The translations under genes and the position numbers were made by a program. The notes under the pieces were generated by a model. That model did not search any database and was not told where the DNA came from. It saw only the letters and a list, made by a program, of their open reading frames with translations. From a bacterium (GTDB taxonomy: Bacteria > JAHJDO01), in NCBI GenBank assembly GCA_030652805.1, contig JAUSPT010000020.1:1-16156 (forward strand): a stretch of 16,156 nucleotides of DNA, read 5' to 3'. Of the stretch, positions 1 to 7,026 are shown piece after piece. Position 1 is the stretch's first letter. Every line of letters begins with the position of its first letter.

Positions 1-1
1 T

Positions 2-157
2 GTAACAAATTGGCTGATTGAGTACAATTTTAATCGCCCTCATCAAGCGCTTGATTATTTAACACCCATGAGATATATTGAGAATCACAATGAGAATCTT
101 AAACAAAAAGTGTTACCTATGTGCCCAGCCAGCACATCATACAATCTCTACCGTTAA
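2..157 (+). CDS. Transposase, C-terminal fragment (integrase core, IS481/IS3-like)
   Basis: This open frame enters from the left edge and ends at a TAA at 155-157, giving the last 51 residues of a protein. It begins VTNWLIEYNFNRPHQALDYL, followed by TP. The W-x(3)-YN-x-x-RPH-x-AL-x-Y-x-TP signature is the C-terminal end of the rve/DDE integrase core of IS481- and IS3-type transposases, just after the catalytic glutamate region. The enzyme would cut and join element ends. The upstream part is outside the window, so it is unknown whether the copy is intact. Its stop lies 27 nt before the next gene, so the element ends almost at that gene's ribosome binding site. The family is fairly sure; the exact IS group is not. 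Confidence 0.8.
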   Translation, partial: VTNWLIEYNFNRPHQALDYLTPMRYIENHNENLKQKVLPMCPASTSYNLYR

Positions 158-158
158 T

Positions 159-174
159 TGTTAATAACGTAACA
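159..174. repeat. Probable right terminus of the left insertion sequence
   Basis: Just after the transposase stop lies TGTTAATAACGTAACA, whose outer five bases on each side are inverted copies (TGTTA/TAACA). IS481- and IS3-type elements usually end in ...ACA, so the element boundary may be at about position 174, directly before the GGGAGG ribosome binding site of the next gene. The left end is not in the window, so the terminal repeat cannot be matched. This is an inference from position and sequence. Confidence 0.3.
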
Positions 175-184
175 GGGAGGCAAA

Positions 185-826
185 ATGGAAATCAGGGATG
201 GACAAACAATTCTCTTTATAGGAGACAGTATAACGGATTGTGGAAGACGTGCGACTGAACGCCCATTGGGTAACGGCTACGTTAAATTATTCTCGGATAT
301 GCTAATAATTCGAGAACATCAAAAAGCTATAACTGTTATTAATAAAGGTATAAGCGGTGATGTTGTTACAGGACTAAGGAATCGCTGGGATGACGATGTT
401 TTGCGTAATAAACCTGACTGGCTTTCGATTAAGATTGGCATAAATGATATTCACAGAACTCTAAGGCGAAGTTCAGATGCAGTCCCTCCAGAGTTATACA
501 GGGAAGCATATCAGGACATTATCTCACGGACTATATCTACTTTACCTGCGTGTAAACTTATCCTCATAGATCCTTTTTATATAAGTAATGAGACTTCGCC
601 AGACTCATTTCGCAGTGCTGTTTTGAAATTATTGCCAGAATACTTACAGATTGTTGATGAACTTAGTGTGAAATATAACGCGCTTCACATCAAGACACAC
701 AAGATATATCAACGGCTGCTCAAAAATCATGAGCCTGATACATTTTGCGCAGAGCCTGTTCACCCAAACCTCACAGGACATCTGGTTATAGCAGATGCTT
801 TATACACTGCCCTTAATTCAAAGTGA
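185..826 (+). CDS. SGNH/GDSL-family hydrolase (esterase/acetylesterase-like)
   Basis: A 213-residue protein without signal peptide or membrane segment, so probably cytoplasmic. The SGNH blocks are in order: GDSIT with nucleophile Ser15, the oxyanion glycine in NKGISGD (about 53-59), GIND with Asn87, and the C-terminal His193 in VHPNLTGH. The family hydrolyses esters, often removing acetyl groups from sugars or acting on lipids; the substrate here cannot be told. The residue three before the catalytic His is Glu190, where relatives normally carry Asp. The start is supported by GGGAGG at 175-180. It sits just downstream of an insertion sequence, and its 3' end overlaps the convergent radical SAM gene by 14 nt. 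No promoter of its own is evident between the IS and the gene, so expression may depend on the element or on read-through. Confidence 0.88.
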   Translation: MEIRDGQTILFIGDSITDCGRRATERPLGNGYVKLFSDMLIIREHQKAITVINKGISGDVVTGLRNRWDDDVLRNKPDWLSIKIGINDIHRTLRRSSDAVPPELYREAYQDIISRTISTLPACKLILIDPFYISNETSPDSFRSAVLKLLPEYLQIVDELSVKYNALHIKTHKIYQRLLKNHEPDTFCAEPVHPNLTGHLVIADALYTALNSK

Positions 827-1943
827 CATATTTACGTTGCTCTTTGATTGACAGCGCAAGTTTCTTGAATTCAGGAAGAGAGTGATTAAAAAACCGCTTC
901 CATCCCTTGCATAGCCAGCTCAAATTTCTTGAGTTATCTCTTTTATAAAGACGATGCTTTAAACAATCACCTGAGCAGTATTTAAGATATTCACACCTGT
1001 CACACTCCTTATTCCAAAGAGCTTTCTTTTTGCCAAATTCTATGTATCTTGGAGAAGTTTGAAGTTTTTCCCATGAATCATTCACTATGCTTCCAAGTTT
1101 TTTATTCGATTCAACAAAGAAATCGCATGGATATATGTCTCCATTATGTTCAACAACAAAATACTGACAGCAGTTATCCCCCATATGACAGACATTATAT
1201 ACACCGTCTACAATCAATGTGAGGATAGAATCGAACAGGCGCACAGAGACTTTTCTCATATCCCTTTTGATCCATTTATCAAAGATTCCACACAGAAAAT
1301 CACCCCATTCCTCTCCACTAATTGAAAAAGGCATGGGGTGTCCTTTATTGTCAAACTCCACACATGGAATATATTGATGATAGAAAAATCCCATATCACA
1401 GAGAAAACCGTAGACTTCCCTGGCTTTTTTTGCATTTGCTGAAGTAACAAGAGTCAGAATATTAAACTCCACATTGTTCTGTTTTAGATGTTCTATGCCT
1501 CTTAAGACATCTGTATATGATCCATGTCCATCAGCAGTAATTCTGTAGCGGTTATGAATATTCTCTGGTCCGTCAAGACTAACTCCTACTAAAAATTTGT
1601 ATTTTGCAAGGTGCTTGGCAAATTCCCCGTCAATTAGTGTGGCATTTGTTTGAAGTCCATTTGCCACTAAAGCCCCGCTCTTGCCATATTTCTGCTGAAG
1701 TTCAGTCACTCTGCGAAAAAAATCAACACCCATAAGGGTTGGCTCACCCCCCTGCCAGCCAAAAGCATACTGTTTCTGCTCTGTTTTCATATAGCTGGAA
1801 ATCATTTGCGCAAGTACCCCATCAGACATGCGATGACGTTTGATTTTGAGATAGAGAGCACTCCTATCCAGATAAAAACAATATGGACAATGAAGATTAC
1901 AGTCAGCAGATGCAGGTTTTATTAAAAGAGAAAATTGTCTCAT
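813..1943 (-). CDS. Anaerobic sulfatase-maturating enzyme-like radical SAM/SPASM protein
   Basis: A 376-residue protein, close to the roughly 370 residues of clostridial anSME. It opens with SLLIKPASADCNLHCPYC; C15, C19 and C22 form the radical SAM CX3CX2C site, and WQGGEP (63-68) matches the SAM-binding GGE motif. The SPASM half has C252, C258/C259, C273, C314, C317, C323, C327 and C345, the ligand pattern for two auxiliary [4Fe-4S] clusters. The YPCDF segment carries Asp274, corresponding to the proposed catalytic base of anSME. Known members convert an active-site Cys or Ser of sulfatases to formylglycine in the cytoplasm without oxygen. No sulfatase is in the window, so the client is elsewhere; a different peptide substrate is possible. 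An AGGA ribosome binding site lies 7 nt upstream. The gene is divergent from the DeoR operon. Confidence 0.85.
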   Translation of the reverse strand: MRQFSLLIKPASADCNLHCPYCFYLDRSALYLKIKRHRMSDGVLAQMISSYMKTEQKQYAFGWQGGEPTLMGVDFFRRVTELQQKYGKSGALVANGLQTNATLIDGEFAKHLAKYKFLVGVSLDGPENIHNRYRITADGHGSYTDVLRGIEHLKQNNVEFNILTLVTSANAKKAREVYGFLCDMGFFYHQYIPCVEFDNKGHPMPFSISGEEWGDFLCGIFDKWIKRDMRKVSVRLFDSILTLIVDGVYNVCHMGDNCCQYFVVEHNGDIYPCDFFVESNKKLGSIVNDSWEKLQTSPRYIEFGKKKALWNKECDRCEYLKYCSGDCLKHRLYKRDNSRNLSWLCKGWKRFFNHSLPEFKKLALSIKEQRKYVTLN

Positions 1944-1980
1944 TTTGTCCTAGCAATATTTTATTTTTAGCGTGTTTTAT

Positions 1981-2009
1981 ATTATTAAAATATTATTCGA
2001 TTATGTCAA
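1981..2009 (-). promoter_or_regulatory. Predicted sigma-70 promoter of the radical SAM gene
   Basis: Read on the minus strand, TTGACA (2009-2004) is followed after 17 nt by AATAAT (1986-1981), one mismatch from TATAAT. Transcription would start near 1974, about 30 nt before the ATG. Its -35 box lies within the left arm of the inverted repeat described for this region, so a factor bound there could affect both directions. Confidence 0.55.
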
Positions 2010-2048
2010 TTGTTTTGCTTGACAAGCAAATATGAGCATGACATAATC
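1999..2048. repeat. 10-bp inverted repeat in divergent promoter region
   Basis: GATTATGTCA (1999-2008) and TGACATAATC (2039-2048) are perfect inverted copies. The left arm holds the -35 box of the leftward promoter and the right arm holds the -10 box (CATAAT) of the rightward promoter. The arms are about 40 bp apart centre to centre, close to four helical turns, so they could be paired sites for a dimeric or tetrameric regulator. Confidence 0.55.
2019..2047 (+). promoter_or_regulatory. Predicted sigma-70 promoter of the DeoR-mtlD-dehydrogenase operon
   Basis: TTGACA (2019-2024), a 17-nt spacer, then CATAAT (2042-2047): a consensus -35 and a one-mismatch -10. The start would be near 2054. The spacer contains one copy of the 16-bp direct repeat and a second copy begins at the expected start point, so bound repressor would exclude RNA polymerase. 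This is the only clear promoter before the six-gene operon. Confidence 0.65.
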
Positions 2049-2076
2049 TAAAATCAAGCAAATATGAGCAAATATG
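2023..2076 (+). promoter_or_regulatory. Direct-repeat operator candidate for the DeoR-family repressor
   Basis: CAAGCAAATATGAGCA occurs perfectly at 2023-2038 and 2055-2070, and the core AGCAAATATG recurs a third time at 2067-2076. The first two copies are 32 bp apart, about three helical turns, and bracket the promoter spacer and start point. The third ends 13 nt before the repressor's start codon. Many DeoR-family repressors bind direct repeats in their own control regions, so autoregulation is the simplest reading. Binding itself is inferred. Confidence 0.6.
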
Positions 2077-2089
2077 GGTAAGAATAAGC

Positions 2090-2851
2090 ATGTTCACAGT
2101 TGAGAGACATAAAAAGATAAAAGAAATTTTAAATAGCAAAAAGAGCATATCTGTTCCGGAGCTAAGCGAGCAGCTTGATGTGTCGGAATCAACCATAAGA
2201 AGAGACCTGCATGTCTTGGAACAAAACAAGTTGATCCAGCGAACGCATGGCGGGGCAGTTAATATAGATTCCGTACGCTTTGAACCTTCTCTCTCAGAAA
2301 AAGAAATTCAATTCAGGGATGAGAAATTAAGAGTGGCAAAACAGGCAGTTCAAATGATACAAGATGGCGATACAATTGCGCTGGATGGCGGCACTACTAC
2401 GCTCGAGATAGCGAGAATTTTACCGAATATGGCGAATCTAACGGTTGTTACAAATTCAGTAAAGATAATTGCTGAGCTGGCAAATCTGCCGGATGTTAAT
2501 GTTGTTGTAACAGGTGGAAATCTGCGCAGAATGAACATGACACTTGTAGGGCCTATTTCAAACCAGACACTGGAGAATTTGCATATTGATAAGCTATTTA
2601 CAGGCACGATTGGTCTAACATATGAAGAAGGGCTTACAACAACAGATGTTATTGAGGCAAAGACAAAGAGGTCTATGATTGAAAGAGCAAAAGAGGTGAT
2701 TGTTGTCGCGGATTACAGCAAAATTGGCAAACTGGCGTTTGCAAATGTAGCTTCCATAAATAGTATTGATAAATTAATTACAAACACAGGTATTTCTAAA
2801 AGATTAGTAAAAAAGTTCCAAAAGAAAGGGATAGAGGTAATTACTGTATGA
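2090..2851 (+). CDS. DeoR-family transcriptional repressor (GlpR-like)
   Basis: A 253-residue protein of typical family length. Residues 6-56 form the DeoR winged helix-turn-helix, including VPELSEQLDVSESTIRRDL and the family hallmark QRTHGGAV. The C-terminal DeoRC sensor domain has DGGTTTLEIA (about 99-108), the stretch TGTIGLTYEEGLTT, and VVADYSKIGK. Family members bind phosphorylated sugars or polyols and release DNA when the inducer is present. It is the first gene of the operon and overlaps mtlD by 4 nt, so its ligand is probably a polyol or sugar phosphate made or consumed by the downstream enzymes. The ribosome binding site (GGGTAAG at 2076-2082) is weak, which would keep repressor levels low. 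Confidence 0.92.
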   Translation: MFTVERHKKIKEILNSKKSISVPELSEQLDVSESTIRRDLHVLEQNKLIQRTHGGAVNIDSVRFEPSLSEKEIQFRDEKLRVAKQAVQMIQDGDTIALDGGTTTLEIARILPNMANLTVVTNSVKIIAELANLPDVNVVVTGGNLRRMNMTLVGPISNQTLENLHIDKLFTGTIGLTYEEGLTTTDVIEAKTKRSMIERAKEVIVVADYSKIGKLAFANVASINSIDKLITNTGISKRLVKKFQKKGIEVITV

Positions 2852-3999
2852 AAAAAGCTGTGCAGTTTGGTGCTGGAAATATTGGAAGAGGATTTATAGG
2901 ACAACTTTTGTTTCAGTCCGGTTATGAGACAACATTTATAGATGTAAATGAAGAGGTTATATCAGCAATAAACCGGGTAGGTTCCTATAAAATTAACATA
3001 GTTGGGGAAATGGCATCATCTTTAAAGGTTCGAAACATCAAGGCAATAAATGCAAGAGACACCGAAGCAGTGACTTCAGAACTTGTTTCTGCAGACGTTG
3101 CTGTAACCGCCGTCGGCAATAGCGTTCTTGAAAAAATAGCACCGCTCATAGCGAGTGGATTAGCGGAAAGAAAAAAGAAGAATATAGAGAAACCTCTTAA
3201 TATCATAATATGCGAAAATCTCTTAGGCGCCGGTCAGGTGCTTAGGAAACTTGTTCTGGAATCTCTTGATAAGACTTTGTGGGATTATGCGAAAAGGAAT
3301 CTGGGACTTGTGGAGTCGGTTGTCAGCAGAATGGTTCCTGTGGTTCCTAGGAATATTTCAGAAAAAGATCCACTTTATATTGCCGTTGAAGAGTATTGTA
3401 CGCTTCCAGTTGACAGAGAGGGGTTTATTGGAGAAATACCCGATATAAAGGGCATGGTTCCGTATGAGAACATAGATGCTTATGAGGAAAGAAAGATATA
3501 TACACATAACGCGGGGCATTCTATATGTGCTTACCTTGGTTATCAAAAGGGATATGAGTTTGTATGGGAAGCACTGGAAGATAAAGAGATATACTCTGTT
3601 GTGACAGGAGCTTTAAGAGAAACAGGGGAAGCGCTTATTAAGAAACATGGTTTTAATTCGCAAAAGCACTATGAGCATGTTGATGATTTGCTGTCCAGGT
3701 TTGCTAATAAAGCGCTTGGAGATACAATATGCAGAGTAGGGAGAGATCCAATACGTAAACTGGGGCCAAATGACCGTTTAATAGGCTCTGCAAAACTGGT
3801 TTCAGAGTATGGTATAAAGCCTGTAAATATATGCAAAGGGATCGCAGCCGCATTGAAATATGATTATTCGGAAGATCCATCAGCTTGCCGGCTGGCAAAT
3901 TCAATCAAACAAAAAGGAATAGATTTTGTTTTTAAGAATATTTGTAAAATTGATCCACAAAGCAAAATAGCAAAACTTGTTAAAGGAGAATTGATATGA
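2848..3999 (+). CDS. mtlD: Mannitol-1-phosphate 5-dehydrogenase
   Basis: A 383-residue cytoplasmic enzyme, the length of E. coli MtlD (382). It oxidises mannitol 1-phosphate to fructose 6-phosphate with NAD. The N-terminus VQFGAGNIGRGFIG (about 5-18) is the Rossmann nucleotide site typical of MtlD. The polyol-dehydrogenase active site is visible as K216, N221 and H224 in the segment ERKIYTHNAGHSICAYLG. The start ATG overlaps the repressor's TGA (ATGA, 2848-2851), implying translational coupling. No mannitol phosphotransferase gene is nearby, so the phosphorylated substrate must come from a distant transporter, a kinase, or the reverse reaction. A related polyol phosphate substrate cannot be excluded. 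Confidence 0.88.
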   Translation: MKKAVQFGAGNIGRGFIGQLLFQSGYETTFIDVNEEVISAINRVGSYKINIVGEMASSLKVRNIKAINARDTEAVTSELVSADVAVTAVGNSVLEKIAPLIASGLAERKKKNIEKPLNIIICENLLGAGQVLRKLVLESLDKTLWDYAKRNLGLVESVVSRMVPVVPRNISEKDPLYIAVEEYCTLPVDREGFIGEIPDIKGMVPYENIDAYEERKIYTHNAGHSICAYLGYQKGYEFVWEALEDKEIYSVVTGALRETGEALIKKHGFNSQKHYEHVDDLLSRFANKALGDTICRVGRDPIRKLGPNDRLIGSAKLVSEYGIKPVNICKGIAAALKYDYSEDPSACRLANSIKQKGIDFVFKNICKIDPQSKIAKLVKGELI

Positions 4000-5036
4000 A
4001 AGCAGCATTATTGGAAGATATTGAGAAGCTTAAGATTACAGAAATCGCCACACCAAAACCGCAGATTGGAGAAGTGCTTATAAAAGTAGAAGCCTGCGCT
4101 GTCTGCGGAACTGACATAAAGATTTTTCATCACGGGCATAGGCTTATTACTTTTCCGCGTGTTACAGGACATGAGGTGACCGGAAAGATAATTGAAGTTG
4201 CGCAAGACGTTTCTAAATATAAATCCGGGGACAGGGTTGCGATTGCTCCGGCTGTTCCATGCGGAGACTGCTATTACTGCCATCGTGGAAAGCAGGCAAT
4301 GTGTGAAAATCTGCAGGCAATCGGATATTTTTGGAATGGGGGATTTGCGGAGTATATGATTGTCCCGAAAATTGCCGTAGATAATGGATGCGTAAACATT
4401 CTGCCTGATAATGTTTCGTTTGAAGAAGGGGCGCTTGCAGAGCCTTTGGCATGCGTTATAAACGGGCAGGAGCTTTCAAATGTAGGTATGGGAGATACTG
4501 TAGTAATAATAGGCACAGGTCCAATGGGATGTTTGCATGCAGAACTCGCTCGAGCAATAGGAGCAACAAAAACTGTGATGATAGAAGTGTCAGAAGAAAG
4601 ACTGGCGTTTGCAAAAAAGACTGTAGATGCGGATTTATTTATAAACTCAAGAAAGCAGGACAGTATCAAGTTGGTTAAAGATTTAACACAAGGCAGGGGA
4701 GCAGATAAGATTATAGTTGCATGCGGAGTTGGCAAGGCGCAGGAAGACGCGCTGAAAATGGTTGCAAATCTTGGCAATGTGAATTTTTTCGGAGGATTGC
4801 CAAAAGATAAGCCCCATATACAGTTTGATAGTAATGCTGTTCATTATAAGGAGTGCTCTATAACCGGTACCCACGGATCCAGTCCTTGTCATAATCAAAT
4901 GGCTATAGATTTGATAGCAAGTGGGAAGATAAAGATAAAAAAATACATAACAAGGAATTTTAAACTTGACGACTTAGCCGAAGCAATAGCACGAGCAGAG
5001 ACAGGAAAAGAGATGAAGATAATTATAAAACCATAA
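3996..5036 (+). CDS. Zinc-dependent medium-chain alcohol/polyol dehydrogenase
   Basis: A 346-residue MDR-superfamily enzyme. Catalytic zinc ligands are C37 and the GHE pair H59/E60. Structural zinc is bound by C89, C92, C95 and C103 in CGDCYYCHRGKQAMC. The NAD-binding fold starts at VVIIGTGPMG (about 168-177). Its length and layout match sorbitol, threonine, galactitol-1-phosphate and butanediol dehydrogenases; sequence alone does not choose between them. It overlaps mtlD by 4 nt (ATGA, 3996-3999), so it is probably co-translated. Beside mtlD it could oxidise a second polyol or polyol phosphate. Beside the E1/E2 genes an acetoin/butanediol role is also possible. Confidence 0.88.
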   Translation: MKAALLEDIEKLKITEIATPKPQIGEVLIKVEACAVCGTDIKIFHHGHRLITFPRVTGHEVTGKIIEVAQDVSKYKSGDRVAIAPAVPCGDCYYCHRGKQAMCENLQAIGYFWNGGFAEYMIVPKIAVDNGCVNILPDNVSFEEGALAEPLACVINGQELSNVGMGDTVVIIGTGPMGCLHAELARAIGATKTVMIEVSEERLAFAKKTVDADLFINSRKQDSIKLVKDLTQGRGADKIIVACGVGKAQEDALKMVANLGNVNFFGGLPKDKPHIQFDSNAVHYKECSITGTHGSSPCHNQMAIDLIASGKIKIKKYITRNFKLDDLAEAIARAETGKEMKIIIKP

Positions 5037-5056
5037 ACATAAAGGAGCAGAATGGA

Positions 5057-6055
5057 ATGAAAGAGTCTAAAGAAGAATTAATCGGTTATCTGCGTAAAAT
5101 GATGGACATACGTTTATTTGAAGAAAAGGTTATGGAACTGCTTGCAAGAAACATAATAAAGGGCGCATCGCATCTCTATGCAGGAGAGGAAGCTGTTGCA
5201 GTTGGAGCGTGCAGTGCAATAGAAGAAGATGATTACATTACAAGTACACATCGCGGACATGGACATTGTCTTGCAAAAGGTGGCAAGCTGCCGGAAATGA
5301 TGGCTGAGCTTTGCGGTAAAGCAACAGGCTATTGTAAAGGGCGCGGCGGCTCAATGCATATTGCAGATGTTACAAAGGGAAATCTCGGAGCAACAGGTAT
5401 AGTTGCCAGCAATCTTCCTGTTGCAGTTGGAGCGGCTCTATCTGCAAAGATGAGAAAGACAAATCAAGTGGTTTTGTGTTTCTTTGGAGACGGAGCGTCC
5501 AACAACGGAATTTTTCATGAATCGCTAAATATGGCTGCTGTCTGGAAACTTCCGGTTGTGTTTGTCTGCGAAAATAATCTGTATGGAATGAGTGTCGCTG
5601 CAAACAGATGTTCGGCAGTGCAGGACATGGCGGATAAAGCCAAAGCATATGACATGCCAAACATGATCTGTGACGGTATGGATATACTTGATGTCAAAGA
5701 AACCATAAAAAAAGCTGTTGAAAGAGCTCGCAAGGGAGATGGTCCTACGCTTGTAGAGTGTAAAACATATAGATATTTCGGACATTCAAGAAGTGATCCC
5801 AGAGCATACAGAACAAAGGAAGAGGAAAAGGAATGGAGAAACAAGTGTCCTATTAAGCAGTTCAGTAAAAAATTAACAGACAATAAAATTCTCACAGAGG
5901 AAGAGATTGCTCAAATTGAGAAACAGGCTGAAGAAGCCGTAGAAAGCGCGGAGAAATTTGCCATTGAAAGTCCGTATCCTGATGTTAGGGAACTAATGGA
6001 CGATATTTATGCGCCTTCTCCGGCAGACTTATTAAATGGAGGTGCCATAAGATGA
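5057..6055 (+). CDS. Thiamine-dependent dehydrogenase E1 component, alpha subunit (PdhA/AcoA-like)
   Basis: A 332-residue alpha chain of the alpha2-beta2 E1. The thiamine diphosphate motif begins with GDG at 144-146 and ends with NN at 173-174 (ENNLYGMS). GRGGSMH (95-101) and the phosphorylation-loop-like YRYFGHSRSDP are also typical. With the beta subunit it decarboxylates a 2-oxoacid such as pyruvate, or cleaves acetoin, and passes the acyl group to lipoyl-E2. The ATG at 5057 is about 10 nt after AAGGAG (5042-5047). A two-codon frame, ATG-GAA-TGA at 5052-5060, lies between them and its stop overlaps the real start. Substrate choice is unresolved because family members are very similar. Confidence 0.9.
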   Translation: MKESKEELIGYLRKMMDIRLFEEKVMELLARNIIKGASHLYAGEEAVAVGACSAIEEDDYITSTHRGHGHCLAKGGKLPEMMAELCGKATGYCKGRGGSMHIADVTKGNLGATGIVASNLPVAVGAALSAKMRKTNQVVLCFFGDGASNNGIFHESLNMAAVWKLPVVFVCENNLYGMSVAANRCSAVQDMADKAKAYDMPNMICDGMDILDVKETIKKAVERARKGDGPTLVECKTYRYFGHSRSDPRAYRTKEEEKEWRNKCPIKQFSKKLTDNKILTEEEIAQIEKQAEEAVESAEKFAIESPYPDVRELMDDIYAPSPADLLNGGAIR

Positions 6056-7026
6056 GAGAAATATTATATAAAGACGCACTTGTTGAAGCAATGCAGGAAG
6101 AAATGAAACGAGACGATAGGGTCCTCGTTATGGGCGAGGATGTAGCGATATATGGAGGAGCATACGGGGCAACAAAAGGGTTGTATGAACAGTTTGGAGA
6201 GGAAAGAGTAAGGGATACGGCAATTTCCGAGTCAGCTATAGTTGGCGCTGCTATCGGCGCTGCAATAACAGGCATGAGACCAATTGCAGAGATCATGTAT
6301 ATTGATTTTATTACTCAGGCAATGGACCAGCTTGTAAATCAGGCAGCAAAAATGAGATATATGTTTGGTGGAAAAACTACGGTTCCCATGGTACTCAGAA
6401 CTGAGGGTGGAGCCGGCAGATGTATTGCAGCTCATCACTCCCAAAGTCTTGAGGCATGGATAATGCACGTACCCGGATTATATCTTGTAATGCCATCCAC
6501 TCCATATGATGCAAAAGGGCTTCTAAAAGCATCTATTCGAGACGATAATCCAGTTGTGTTTATTGAACATAAGATGCTTTACGCTATGAAGGGAGAAGTT
6601 CCTGAAACTGATTATATAATCCCTTTGGGAGTTGCTGATATCAAGAAAAAGGGCAGTGATGTTACTATTGTGGCATATTCCAGACAGCTCCATGTAGCTA
6701 TGGAAGCTGCCGCAGAGCTTGAAAAGGATAATATTTCAGCAGAAGTCATTGATCCAAGAACGCTCAAGCCTTTAGATCTTGATGCTATTTTAACATCTGT
6801 CAAGAAGACCTCTAAACTTGTTATAGTTTCAGAGGGCTATAAAACTTGTAATGTAGCCAGTGAAATTGCAATGCTGGTTATGGAGCATGGATTTGATTTA
6901 TTGGACGCTCCTGTGAAGAGGGTCTGCGCTGTAGATGTGCCTGTTCCAATGAGTCCTGTGTTGGAAGATGCGGCTATTCCAAACAAACAAAATGTAATAA
7001 ATGCAGTTAAGGAGGTATGCCAATGA
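6052..7026 (+). CDS. Thiamine-dependent dehydrogenase E1 component, beta subunit (PdhB/AcoB-like)
   Basis: A 324-residue beta chain with the typical opening REILYKDALVEAMQEEM, the motif MGEDVAIYGGAYGATKGL near residue 28, and AAHHSQSLEAW around 120-135. The C-terminal transketolase domain contains VIDPRTLKPLD. It completes the E1 active site with the alpha subunit. The start overlaps the alpha stop as ATGA at 6052-6055, as expected for subunits made in equal amounts. Its last codons contain the AAGGAGGT ribosome binding site for E2. Confidence 0.92.
   Translation: MREILYKDALVEAMQEEMKRDDRVLVMGEDVAIYGGAYGATKGLYEQFGEERVRDTAISESAIVGAAIGAAITGMRPIAEIMYIDFITQAMDQLVNQAAKMRYMFGGKTTVPMVLRTEGGAGRCIAAHHSQSLEAWIMHVPGLYLVMPSTPYDAKGLLKASIRDDNPVVFIEHKMLYAMKGEVPETDYIIPLGVADIKKKGSDVTIVAYSRQLHVAMEAAAELEKDNISAEVIDPRTLKPLDLDAILTSVKKTSKLVIVSEGYKTCNVASEIAMLVMEHGFDLLDAPVKRVCAVDVPVPMSPVLEDAAIPNKQNVINAVKEVCQ

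Noticed and set aside
2023-2076. Short direct repeats that could suggest a CRISPR array
   Set aside because: Only three copies of a 10-16-bp unit, the last two nearly touching, no uniform spacers and no cas genes. Their position in a promoter fits operator sites.
4274-4777. 167-codon open frame on the minus strand
   Set aside because: Lies entirely opposite the zinc dehydrogenase gene, has low-complexity Ser/Ala/Pro composition and no family motif; a shadow frame.
7017-7022. Upstream ATG as E2 start
   Set aside because: The ribosome binding site AAGGAGGT directly touches it; the ATG at 7023 has proper spacing and the same overlap style as the other operon junctions.
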